From Candidatus Methanomethylophilaceae archaeon (GTDB lineage Archaea; Thermoplasmatota; Thermoplasmata; Methanomassiliicoccales; Methanomethylophilaceae): a stretch of 57,799 nt of DNA. The notes below the pieces were generated by a model. It was given only the letters and a program-made list of their open reading frames with translations. It was not told the DNA's origin and did not search any database. The stretch lies in NCBI GenBank assembly GCA_017540825.1, contig JAFYAH010000027.1, positions 1 through 57,799 of the forward strand, given 5' to 3'. A program made the position numbers and the translations under genes. Below, in pieces: positions 17,798 to 25,978 of this stretch (positions are counted from its first letter, which is position 1; each line of letters begins with the position of its first letter).

Positions 17798-18444
17798 ATA
17801 TTCTCACCGTTTATCAAGCGGACGACCTTGTACGGGAGGATGTTCCGGTTCGTGGGGGTGACCTCCAGTATCCTCACGTCGTCCCTGCGCCTTATGTCCT
17901 GCAGGAGCGGGTTCCTGGACTTCTTATGGAGGGTGATGATCATCGGCTTCTCGGCGTCCAGGGCCTCTTTCACAGCCTCAACGAACGCCTCGCTCTCGAC
18001 CTCCATCTTCCCGACCTCGTCGATGATGATTATGTCGCACTCCTGGAAATCCGGCTCCACGCCCTCTTCCGCCTTCCTGCAGGCGTTCTTTATGGCCTTA
18101 ACGCCGACCTGCTCGAAAGCCCCGAGGTCGACGCCGATCTTGCCCACCATGACCTTGCTCTCGATGTCCGTGCTGGCGAACTGGATGCGCTCGCCGGTCA
18201 TGAGGTCCCTCACCGTGAAGCCTACCTTGCGCTTGCCCTTGACGGCGACGCGGAGCCCGGGAGCTTTCTCCTTGGCCTCCGCAGAAGCATCTTCGGAAGA
18301 CTCGCGGCTCTCGTCCACAGGCTCGTTGATCATGCCTCCGACCACTACGCCCTCCTCGCGAAGCATGTCGATGATGCGAAGAAGGGCATACGTCTTGCCA
18401 GAGCCTGGAAGTCCCGTTATGCCTATCTTTATGTCAGAGACCAT
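17794..18444 (-). CDS. THEP1-family nucleoside-triphosphatase
   Basis: The protein has 216 residues. Walker A is GLPGSGKT (residues 10-17) and Walker B is DIIIIDEVGKME (~135-146), the THEP1 signature, followed by a late TLHKKSRNPLL. A charged Ser/Glu-rich insertion (residues ~44-63, DESRESSEDASAEAKEKAPG) makes it longer than the usual ~180. Family members hydrolyse ATP/GTP in vitro; the cellular role is unknown. It is translationally coupled to trm1. GGGGAGGG precedes the ATG, and a TATA box (GCTATATACC, ~18468-18477) lies upstream. Confidence 0.9.
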   Translation of the reverse strand: MVSDIKIGITGLPGSGKTYALLRIIDMLREEGVVVGGMINEPVDESRESSEDASAEAKEKAPGLRVAVKGKRKVGFTVRDLMTGERIQFASTDIESKVMVGKIGVDLGAFEQVGVKAIKNACRKAEEGVEPDFQECDIIIIDEVGKMEVESEAFVEAVKEALDAEKPMIITLHKKSRNPLLQDIRRRDDVRILEVTPTNRNILPYKVVRLINGENI

Positions 18445-18545
18445 GCGAACCCTCCCCTTCCGACATGGGTATATAGCATCGGTCGTTTATAATCCCTTGT
18501 AGTTTTTGACAGAAATCTTTAAATATTACCATAAGAGCCAAACCT

Positions 18546-18959
18546 TCATTCGCCATGCTGCCGCTCCTCGACGGAAGAAACGAACATGAGGGGGTACTTC
18601 AGCTCCCGGTCGTAGCGCATCTCAGCGGTGACCTCGTAGCCGCCGAGCCCTATCTTCACGACGGCGTCGATCATGTCCCCGGTCAGCGAAGTGTAGGAGT
18701 ACATGTCCTTGCCGGAAGGGATGGACGACCGGTCTATGCTGACATCTGCGGACAGGACGTACGGCTGAACCTCTATGGACTCTGAGATGGCCTTCTCCAG
18801 GACGGACACGGAGCCCCTGTTCACCGGAGTGCCGACGAACTGGTGATATATCGTGGCCATCTTGATCCCCGCTTCGAACACCGCCCTCTCGCGCTCCGTG
18901 CAGGAGAACCTGGACGAGGCGAGCGCTTCCCTGTCGTTCTTGAGACTGAATCCAGACAT
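18546..18959 (-). CDS. mptD: Dihydroneopterin aldolase, archaeal MptD type
   Basis: The protein has 137 residues from the ATG at 18959. It matches the archaeal dihydroneopterin aldolase family: ERAVFEAGIKMATIYHQFVGTPV, then QPYVLSADVSIDRS, and a C-terminal YDRELKYPLMFVSSVEE. It cleaves 7,8-dihydroneopterin to 6-hydroxymethyl-dihydropterin in methanopterin synthesis, which supports a methanogen assignment. It lies 8 nt after the YbjN-like gene and is probably co-transcribed. Confidence 0.9.
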   Translation of the reverse strand: MSGFSLKNDREALASSRFSCTERERAVFEAGIKMATIYHQFVGTPVNRGSVSVLEKAISESIEVQPYVLSADVSIDRSSIPSGKDMYSYTSLTGDMIDAVVKIGLGGYEVTAEMRYDRELKYPLMFVSSVEERQHGE

Positions 18960-18967
18960 ATGATCCC

Positions 18968-19426
18968 TCAGCTGTACATCACGTCGCGCCTTATGGCGTC
19001 GGCGGGAATCAGGTCCTTCAGCTTTCCGTCGTTCACGTCGACCGTCTTGAACGCTATCAGTATCAGATTCTGGATGAGCTTGTAGGAAGGCACCGCGTCG
19101 TAGTAGCTCTGGATGATCTTGAAGCATATCTTGGGCTCGTCGTCGACCATGAAGAAGCTCCCGTTGTTGATGGAGTTGTTCACGGTGTTTATCTCGATGG
19201 TGAGCTTCTCCCTGGCCTTCTCGGGGATCTCGAACATCAGATAGCAGTATATGTTCAGGGTGCGGTTGTCGTCGTCGGCAGCTATGAACATGGTGATGGG
19301 GAGATCGTCTCCCATGGCGCTGAGCGTTATGGGGCCGCTCTCCAGGACCTGATACTTGAGATCGGACGCGATGAGAGCCTTCTCGACGTTCTTCATCACT
19401 GCCGCTGCCTTCGGTTCACCGAACAT
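18968..19426 (-). CDS. YbjN-like (type III secretion chaperone fold) protein
   Basis: The protein has 152 residues from the ATG at 19426. The pattern of short alternating strands and helices (KYQVLESGPITLSAM, ITMFIAADDDNRTLNIYCYL, INNGSFFMVDDEPKICF) resembles the YbjN domain, a chaperone-like alpha/beta fold often found as a stand-alone small protein. No catalytic residues are seen. The TATA-like TTAAACATA is centred about 25 nt upstream of 19426, which supports this start over the longer frame beginning at 19486. Operon with mptD. Confidence 0.6.
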   Translation of the reverse strand: MFGEPKAAAVMKNVEKALIASDLKYQVLESGPITLSAMGDDLPITMFIAADDDNRTLNIYCYLMFEIPEKAREKLTIEINTVNNSINNGSFFMVDDEPKICFKIIQSYYDAVPSYKLIQNLILIAFKTVDVNDGKLKDLIPADAIRRDVMYS

Positions 19427-19521
19427 GGTCTTCCGTATGCCAATTATGTTTAATTCTATTTCGAGGCACGATCCGGCGTCTGGCAATACATGCAGAACGT
19501 GACGGCCAGTGAATGAGCGTG

Positions 19522-20493
19522 CTAACGGCCTCGCATGTCCTCGAGACGCTTCCTGACGTCTTCCGCTATGTCGGCAGGGACTATGCTCAGAGCGGACTCC
19601 AGAGTCGCGCCTAAAGAGGACATCGCCTTGGACACGGACTCAGCGTAAGACTCCACCATCCTGGCGCGCTGGGCCTGCCTCTCCTTCTTGATGCCGATGG
19701 CCTCCCCTTCGGCCATTCCTTCGGACTTGCCTTCGGCCTTGCCTTGGTCGAAGCCCACCTGGGTCCAGTGGTCCCTGAACTCCTTGTCCAGATCCATGTT
19801 CATCTCTCTGCTTTGAACCAGTATGATGTCATCCCCGGATTCCAACTTAAATATTCTCATCACGAGCTGTTCGCGTTCCGGAGTCCAGTCTCCTTGGTAG
19901 AAGAGGGCATCCAAGGCTGCCAACGATTTCGAACTGGCCTTGAAAGGATCTCCGACCCGTATCCTTACGACCTCCAGGTAGTCCATGTCCTCTCCCAGGG
20001 CTGCTGGATCAAGGCCTTCGGAGACGGTCCGAAAGCGGCTCCGGAGCACCAGGCTGGACTCGCCCGCCCTCAGGTCCATGAGGACCCATGCGGAATAGAC
20101 CTTGATGAGGCTCCTGTATCCCTCCCATTCCGGCAGCTCCGTCTGGTCGAGGAGCATGCCGGCGGAATAGAGCATGGCCCTGGCCTCGTCCTCGCCCTTG
20201 GGGTTGCTGTAGAGCTGCCCTTCTACATCCAACAGCGCGGAGCGCCCGTCAGGCAGCTGTATCTTGAACACCAGATCGGGAAGCATCGCCCCTTTCCCCG
20301 ACAGGATCTCCGAGCTCGTCGGAGAGATGCGCCCGTCCTCCATCATCTCGACCAGCTCGTCCTCGCTGAGACCTTCCAGCTCTGGCACGAAGATGCCTAT
20401 GATCTTGGAAAGGACGCGCTTGTCGCGAATCAGCGCCTTGAAGCGCCGGTCGTGCCCCGGGTTCCATGAGTCCCTCCGCCTCTTCTTCGCCAT
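19522..20493 (-). CDS. Rpn-family PD-(D/E)XK nuclease / putative transposase
   Basis: The protein has 323 residues. An N-terminal PD-(D/E)XK domain is visible as PGHDRRFKALI, DLVFKIQLPDGRSALLDVEGQ (in part) and AMLYSAGML…SLIKVYSAWVL. This is the arrangement of the recombination-promoting nuclease family (PDDEXK_2). A long charged helical tail contains a GKAEGKSEGMAEGEA run. Members act as DNA endonucleases that raise recombination. It is one of the few genes in the window that ends in TAG; read-through would add only 22 residues before a second TAG. Confidence 0.85.
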   Translation of the reverse strand: MAKKRRRDSWNPGHDRRFKALIRDKRVLSKIIGIFVPELEGLSEDELVEMMEDGRISPTSSEILSGKGAMLPDLVFKIQLPDGRSALLDVEGQLYSNPKGEDEARAMLYSAGMLLDQTELPEWEGYRSLIKVYSAWVLMDLRAGESSLVLRSRFRTVSEGLDPAALGEDMDYLEVVRIRVGDPFKASSKSLAALDALFYQGDWTPEREQLVMRIFKLESGDDIILVQSREMNMDLDKEFRDHWTQVGFDQGKAEGKSEGMAEGEAIGIKKERQAQRARMVESYAESVSKAMSSLGATLESALSIVPADIAEDVRKRLEDMRGR

Positions 20494-20638
20494 GGTCGCA
20501 GGACCGGCAGGAGAAGCGGATAAAGGCTCCCTGTGCGCGCACGCTGATCGCCGCTGTCAGACCTCGCAGCATTGAGCCGGCCAGAGGAGGCCCTTGGCGT
20601 TCCGGCTCAGGAAGGAAAGGACGCAGGCCTGGACGTCG

Positions 20639-21994
20639 TCATCGCTCCCTGTCTTCCAGAGCGACGTACTCCCGCTCGTCCAAGGTGTTGACGTACGCAG
20701 GGCGGAGGATCTTGTTGGACGTTATCAGCTCCTCCATGCGATGGGCGCTCCAGCCCACAATCCTGGCTATCGCGAAGAACGGGGTGTACAGCTCGCGAGG
20801 TATGTCCAGCATGTCGTACACGAGGCCGCTGTAGAAGTCGACGTTCGCGCAGACGCCGTTCTTGTTCTTCTTCTTGGCCATGATAAGGCTCGGGGCGATC
20901 TTCTCGATGGCGCTGTACATCCTGAAGTCGGCCTGCCTGTGCTTCTCCACGGCCAGCTTCTCGACGAACGACTTGAACACCTCTGCCCTGGGATCGGAGA
21001 TCGTGTAGATCGCGTGGCCCATGCCATATATGAGGCCCTGATGGTCGAACGCCTTCTTGTCCAGGATGCGGTTGAGGTACTTGGCCAGCTCTTTCTCGTC
21101 CTCGGGGTCGTCCACGTGCTTCCTGATGTCGTCCATCATGTCCATGACCTTGAGGTTGGCTCCTCCGTGCTTGGGCCCCTTCAGGGAGGACATGGCGGCG
21201 GCGACCACGGCGTACGTGTCCGATCCGCTGGAGGTGGTGACGCGGGTGGTGAAGGTGGAGTTGTTCCCGCCGCCGTGCTCCATGTGAAGGACCAGCGCCA
21301 GGTCCAGCACGGTGGCCTCGAGGTAGGTGTACGACTTGTCGGGCCTGAGCATCCTCAGTATGTTCTCGGCGGTGGAGAGGCTGGGGTCCGGCCGGTGTAT
21401 GTACATGCTCTCGTCGTTGATGTAATGGTTGTAGGAATGGTAGCTGTATGCTGTCAGCATGGGGAAGACGCTGATGAGGTAGATGCACTGCCTCATCACG
21501 TTGGGAAGGGAGTTGTCCATCGCCTTCTTGTCGTAGGACGACAGGAAGAGCACGCTGCGGGTCATAGAGTTCATGATGTCCTTGCTGGCCGCCTTCATGA
21601 TTATGTCCCTGGTGAAGGTGCTGGGCAGCCTGCGCTCCTCGGCGAGATGCCTCTTGAACTCCTCCAGGTCCTCCTTGTTGGGGAGCGAGCCGAACAGGAG
21701 CAGGTACGCCGCCTCCTCGAATCCGAACCTCTTGTTGAGGAACCCGTCGCAGAGGCTCTTGATGTCGTATCCGCGATAGCAGAGCTTCCCCGGGCACTGG
21801 ACCTTGGCGCCGTCCACGACCTAGGACCCGTCCACCTGGGAGACCCTGGTGAGCCCGACTATGACGCCGTTGCCCTCGGAGTCGCGGAGCCCCTTCTTCA
21901 CATCGTATCTGGAGTATAGCTCGGGGGAGAACACGTCGCTCTCCTTGCAGAGCTCGCATTTCCTCTCGATATAGCCCTTGTACTCGCCGTTCAT
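20639..21994 (-). CDS. Citrate synthase with an in-frame UAG codon (predicted pyrrolysine)
   Basis: The frame starts at 21994 (MNGEYKGYIERKCE; GGTGA 5 nt upstream) and gives 451 residues if the UAG at 21821-21823 is read as residue 58. Upstream of the UAG are hallmark N-terminal citrate synthase sequences (LYSRYDVKKGLRD, GVIVGLTRVSQV). Downstream, in the same frame, come VDGAKVQCPGKLCYRGYDIK and all catalytic parts: MEHGGGNNSTF, GPKHGGAN, GMGHAIYTISDPRA and NVDFYSG. Annotators will tend to start at the GTG right after the UAG and lose ~59 conserved residues. It condenses oxaloacetate and acetyl-CoA, probably for glutamate synthesis. A nonsense mutation is the alternative, but no other decay is seen. 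Confidence 0.9.
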
Positions 21995-22161
21995 CATGTT
22001 CACCGTGCCGCGAGGACGCGCTTCGCTGCCCGCATCATTGGACGAAGGGTATAACAAAGTTCCGAGCCAGCCGCCTCCGAGCGGAGAGCGAAAACGTCGG
22101 CTAGAGTAGGATAAGGAGGAAAGGGGGCGCCCTCCATGCCGGAGGGGCCTCGTTTTAGGCG

Positions 22162-24831
22162 TCAGACCTTCACGACGGTCTTGACGATAAGCGCGGTGTC
22201 GTGGAGCACCTGGAACTCGTAGTCCGAGCCTATGGTGACCAGGACGTCGCCCTCGTACCATCCTGCCAGGGCGTACCCTGCGAGGGGCTTCGCCTTCACG
22301 AGCAGGACCTCCTTGTCCTCGACGTCGAGGACCAGGCGAGACCCGACGTCTACGCCGTTGTAGGTCAGGTTCCCGTTCTCTATGGACACGGTGACCTTGT
22401 GGGTGTCGTTCTTGACCATCACGGCCTCGGCGTTGACGTGCTCGGTGCCCATGGTGACCTTCACGATCTGATAGTCGCTGACGTCCCCGTCCAGGGTCCA
22501 GTGGTCGAACCTGTATCCGGGGGAGGGGACGGCGGTGAGCTCGAACTCCTCGCCTGGAGACGCCTTGATGTCGTGCGAGCTCCCGACGTCGACGCCGCCG
22601 ACCTTGACGGTCCCGTTCACGGCGACTATGTGGAGGGTGCCGTCCGCCATGGGGACGTTGTACGCGGTGGCCAGGATGTCCTCCGATCCCATCTTGATCT
22701 CGATGGTCTGGTAGCTGGACCCGTACTTCTTGCCGTTCACGTCCCACTCGGAGAAGGTGTTGCCCGCGCCGGGGGCCGCGTTCACGATGAGGCTCTCGCC
22801 CATGTACAGCTGGGTGACGTACTCGGAGCCGATGTTGGCGCTGTTGATTATCAGCCCTCCGTTCACAGCCCTGACTGTGACGGTGTGCAGGGTGCTCTCG
22901 ACGACAGCGCTGAAGGCCATGTCGCCGGACACGTTGAACGTGAACGAAGGCTGGGTTGACACGTACTTTCCATCGTAGGTCCAGCCCCTGAGCATGTACC
23001 CGTACGGCACCTCGACGGATATCGTGACCTCCTTGCCGTCGTAGGCGGTCGTGCTCCCGGCCTTGCCTTGCTCCACGCCGTCGATCGAGACGGTCCCGAA
23101 CTGGGTCGAGGCCGAGACAGTGCGGGGGACCGCCTTGACCATGGCGGCGACCGCGCTTATGTCCTCGGAGACGCCCTTGACGGTAATCTTGTTAGCGTTG
23201 TATACTGTGCCGTTCATCGTCCAGGTGCTGAACACGTAGCCTTCGCCGGCCAGGGCCTCGAAGACGATGGTGTCCCCCTCGCTGACGGTCCCGGCATAGG
23301 TCGTGCCGACGCCGACTCCGTCGACCTCGAGGGTCCCGTTGGAGACCGACAGGCTGACGTTGAAGACGGTGCTGTGGGTCCTCCCCTCGAGCTTTACGTC
23401 GGAGTTCCCCATGGTCAGGGAGTACTCCGCGGAGTCGGACACGCACTTGTCGCCGACGAACCAGCCGACGAACCTGTATCCGTCGGAGGGGAGGGCCTTC
23501 ACTACGGCCGGCATGCCCTCCTTTACGCTCTTGGAAGACACGTTCTCCCCGTCTATCTGGACCGACCCGTTGTCGATGGTCGCGACGACGAGATGGGACG
23601 GGGCGGGGACGAACACCGCCACGACGTCCATGTCCTCCGACCCTGCGGTCACGTTCATTACGGTCCCGGAATAGGGCTGGCCGTCGACCATCCAGCGGTC
23701 GAAGACGAATCCGGCCTTCGAGGCTGCGGACAGCTGGGCAGGGGCCCCCGTCTGCTCGAGAGTGACAAGATACTCGCTGCCGACGTCCTTGCCGTAGGCG
23801 ACTATGCTCCCGTAGGAGGCTGCGGTCTCGCCTTCGACCGTGGTGGTCACATGGACCTGGCTGGTCCCTTTCGGCGCCGCCTGGGTCTGGACTGCGAGGC
23901 TGGCTCCGGAGCCGAACTCGAACGAGCAGACGGGGCTGGAGGAAGGATAGGTCCCGGTCCAGCCAGAGACGACGTACCCCTCGTCCGCGACTGCGTAGGC
24001 GGTCACCGGAGTCCCGGGCGACATGGCGATGGAGCAGGTCTTGCCCTTGTCCTCGCCGTTGACGTATATGGTGCTGTTGCCGCCGTCTATGACCAGCTTG
24101 TCGGCTGCCTTCTTGGCTACCGCGTTTATGGTCGTGTCGGCGGAACCCACCTTGAAAGAATAGGTTGGGCTGCTGGAGACCAGAGATCCTCCGACATAGT
24201 ATCCCTCGAACTCGTATCCGGCCGCAGGCGTCGAGACGATGGCCACGCTGGCGCCGGACGCGAACTCGCCGACGTAGCTGGCTGCGGAGGCCCCTCCGTT
24301 GACAGAGACGGCGGCGTTCTCTCCGACCACGGTGACCTTTGTCGACGATGCGGGGGCTGCGCCGATGACGAACGTCCCCAGGGTGTCGCTCTTGAACCTG
24401 AGCTTCCCCTCGGACACGGCGGAGCTGGCCTGGATCACTGGAGTCTCGGATACCAGGAACACGGTGGATCCGTTCGCCAGCTTGGCCGGCATCACGACCT
24501 CCACCTTCGTCTTCGGCTCCACCACCTTGCCGTCCTTCTTAGCCAGGATGCTGTAGGCGACGGCGCTGTCGCGGTCGATATAGGCTGAAGGCGTCTTCTC
24601 GACGGCGGCCGACTTGTCTGAGCCGCTCAGCTGCACGACCTCCAGAACAGTCCCGGACGGGAATTTTCCGTCATATAGCTCGATCCCGGTGGAAGGGTCC
24701 TTCAGATAGTCGACGGTCCCTCCTCCCGGGTCGTTGTTTCCCTTGTTGTTCAGCAGCAGGAAGGCGGCGGCAACGACGATTATTATCGCCACTGCCGCGA
24801 CGGCCAGCATTGCCGCTTTCTTGTTGTCCAT
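22162..24831 (-). CDS. Membrane-anchored surface protein with InlB-type repeat domains
   Basis: The protein has 889 residues from the third in-frame ATG (24831), which has GGAG at 8 nt. An N-terminal membrane segment (LAVAAVAIIIVVAAAFLLL) is followed by a Gly-rich hinge and about eight tandem ~80-residue modules. Each carries the pattern 'GY-x-F-x-x-W-x-x-x-G' typical of divergent InlB B-repeats (GYVVSGWTG, GYRFVGWFVG, GYVFSTWTMNG, GYRFDHWTLDG, GYALAGWYEG). The module strands are rich in Val, Thr and Ser. It is probably an extracellular, N-terminally anchored adhesin-like protein; the role is inferred. Confidence 0.82.
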   Translation of the reverse strand: MDNKKAAMLAVAAVAIIIVVAAAFLLLNNKGNNDPGGGTVDYLKDPSTGIELYDGKFPSGTVLEVVQLSGSDKSAAVEKTPSAYIDRDSAVAYSILAKKDGKVVEPKTKVEVVMPAKLANGSTVFLVSETPVIQASSAVSEGKLRFKSDTLGTFVIGAAPASSTKVTVVGENAAVSVNGGASAASYVGEFASGASVAIVSTPAAGYEFEGYYVGGSLVSSSPTYSFKVGSADTTINAVAKKAADKLVIDGGNSTIYVNGEDKGKTCSIAMSPGTPVTAYAVADEGYVVSGWTGTYPSSSPVCSFEFGSGASLAVQTQAAPKGTSQVHVTTTVEGETAASYGSIVAYGKDVGSEYLVTLEQTGAPAQLSAASKAGFVFDRWMVDGQPYSGTVMNVTAGSEDMDVVAVFVPAPSHLVVATIDNGSVQIDGENVSSKSVKEGMPAVVKALPSDGYRFVGWFVGDKCVSDSAEYSLTMGNSDVKLEGRTHSTVFNVSLSVSNGTLEVDGVGVGTTYAGTVSEGDTIVFEALAGEGYVFSTWTMNGTVYNANKITVKGVSEDISAVAAMVKAVPRTVSASTQFGTVSIDGVEQGKAGSTTAYDGKEVTISVEVPYGYMLRGWTYDGKYVSTQPSFTFNVSGDMAFSAVVESTLHTVTVRAVNGGLIINSANIGSEYVTQLYMGESLIVNAAPGAGNTFSEWDVNGKKYGSSYQTIEIKMGSEDILATAYNVPMADGTLHIVAVNGTVKVGGVDVGSSHDIKASPGEEFELTAVPSPGYRFDHWTLDGDVSDYQIVKVTMGTEHVNAEAVMVKNDTHKVTVSIENGNLTYNGVDVGSRLVLDVEDKEVLLVKAKPLAGYALAGWYEGDVLVTIGSDYEFQVLHDTALIVKTVVKV

Positions 24832-24946
24832 TATCATTGCTCCTTTTTTTACACCCGTTGCTGGGCTTATGCCTCCGCCTAGAGAGTATTATTAGATAAA
24901 AGTTGAGTAAGGCTGCGCAAGAAACATATCGCACGGAAGCGTCTGG

Positions 24947-25978
24947 CTACGCATGGCAACCATGACCGTCAAAGAGTCCGTGTTCCAGATAGCCCCGGGA
25001 AAGACCATAGCCGAGGCTGCATCCTCCTGCGGGATCCTGCCGGACGCCTACATCTTCCTGGTCGGAGGGAAGCCTGTGCCGATGGACTCCGTCGTCCCTG
25101 AGGATGCGGAGGTCCGCGCCGTGAGGGTCGCGTCGGGAGGACGATCGCTCTCTGGCTATCCTCTCGACGGCGTCGAAGTCGAACCCGCTGGACACGGCGA
25201 TGTCCGTGAGCTCGTCTATGTTCCGCAGGAAGGCTTCGCGGACGTTTTCGCCCTCCAGCTTCCCCTGCGACTTGGAGCAGGAGTCTTCCTCCGGGAACCT
25301 GAGGTACACGTACGGGAGAACCCCGAGGCACTTCATCCCGGTCATGGACTCGATGCGGGAGATCGCGTCGTCCAGCAGGGCGGCGTCCCCCCTGAACCTG
25401 TTGATCACGAACCCTTTGAGCCTGGGCCTCAGATGGTCCGGGATTATCCTCCATGTGCCGTAGATCGCCGCGAAGACGCCTCCCCTCTCGATGTCGCCCA
25501 CGAGTATGGCCGGGACGTCCGCGGCTCCCATCAGGCCGGTGTTGGCGATGTCGCGGTCCATGATGTTGATCTCTGCGGGCGAGCCGGACCCTTCGCAGAC
25601 GACCATGCCGTGCTTTGCGCTGAGCCTGCCGTAGGCCTTCAGAGCCTGGCCCAGCAGCTCCTCGCGGTCCATCGCCTCCCCTCTGCGGTAGTCGCGGAAC
25701 GGCTTCCCGTCGACGACCGCCTGCAATACGCCGTTGCCGCTGGGCTTCAGCAGGACCGGGTTCATGTCCGTCTCGGGCTCCAGCCCGGCCGACCACGCCT
25801 GGAACGCCTGCCCCATGCCTATCTCGCCGCCGTCCTTGGTGGCGTACGAGTTGAGCGACAGGTTGGAGGCCTTGAACGGGACCGGGTCGAGGCCTTTACG
25901 GGCGAAGTACCTGCACAGCATGGCGCAGACGGTTGTCTTCCCGGCGGAAGACGACGTCCCCAGCACCAGCACCCTCAT
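24947..25978 (-). CDS. CobQ-like ATPase domain protein lacking the amidotransferase domain
   Basis: It starts at the ATG at 25978, overlapping the stop of the full-length cobQ (ATGA). The N-terminal dethiobiotin-synthetase-like domain is complete: GTSSSAGKTT P-loop, PFKASNLSLNS, MNPVLLKPSGNG, EGSGSPAEINIMDRDIANT, and INRFRGD. After LGVLPYVYLRFPEEDS it continues only to FDAVERIARE (position ~25150), then runs antisense through the ThiS-like gene to a TAG at 24947. The GATase domain of cobyric acid synthase is absent. Substrate unknown; an amide or ligase step in cobamide or F430-type cofactor assembly is possible. The real 3' end is unresolved. Confidence 0.75.
   Translation of the reverse strand: MRVLVLGTSSSAGKTTVCAMLCRYFARKGLDPVPFKASNLSLNSYATKDGGEIGMGQAFQAWSAGLEPETDMNPVLLKPSGNGVLQAVVDGKPFRDYRRGEAMDREELLGQALKAYGRLSAKHGMVVCEGSGSPAEINIMDRDIANTGLMGAADVPAILVGDIERGGVFAAIYGTWRIIPDHLRPRLKGFVINRFRGDAALLDDAISRIESMTGMKCLGVLPYVYLRFPEEDSCSKSQGKLEGENVREAFLRNIDELTDIAVSSGFDFDAVERIARERSSSRRDPHGADLRILRDDGVHRHRLPSDQEDVGVRQDPAGGCSLGYGLSRGYLEHGLFDGHGCHA
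24953..25141 (+). CDS. ThiS/MoaD-like sulfur-carrier (ubiquitin-like) protein, 3' end unresolved
   Basis: Sixty-three residues from the ATG at 24953 have the beta-grasp carrier pattern: FQIAPGKTIAEAASSCGILPD, YIFLVGGKPVPMDSVV, then DAEVRAVRVASGG. The Gly-Gly at 25136-25141 is exactly where such carriers end and become thiocarboxylated. No stop codon follows there; the frame stays open to 26077, antisense to the CobQ-like gene. The feature is cut at the diglycine on structural grounds. Loss of the stop through a small deletion is one explanation; a C-terminally processed precursor is another. Confidence 0.55.

Noticed and set aside
15285-18502. Long plus-strand open frames (450 and 604 codons) opposite purA, trm1 and the THEP1 gene
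   Set aside because: They are antisense shadows created by GC-rich third codon positions; the minus-strand frames carry clear enzyme motifs.
19501-19514. GACGGCCAGTGAAT matches part of the M13-forward/lacZ vector region
   Set aside because: Only 14 nt match, and the flanking bases diverge at once from vector sequence and fit the local genomic context. Taken as chance.
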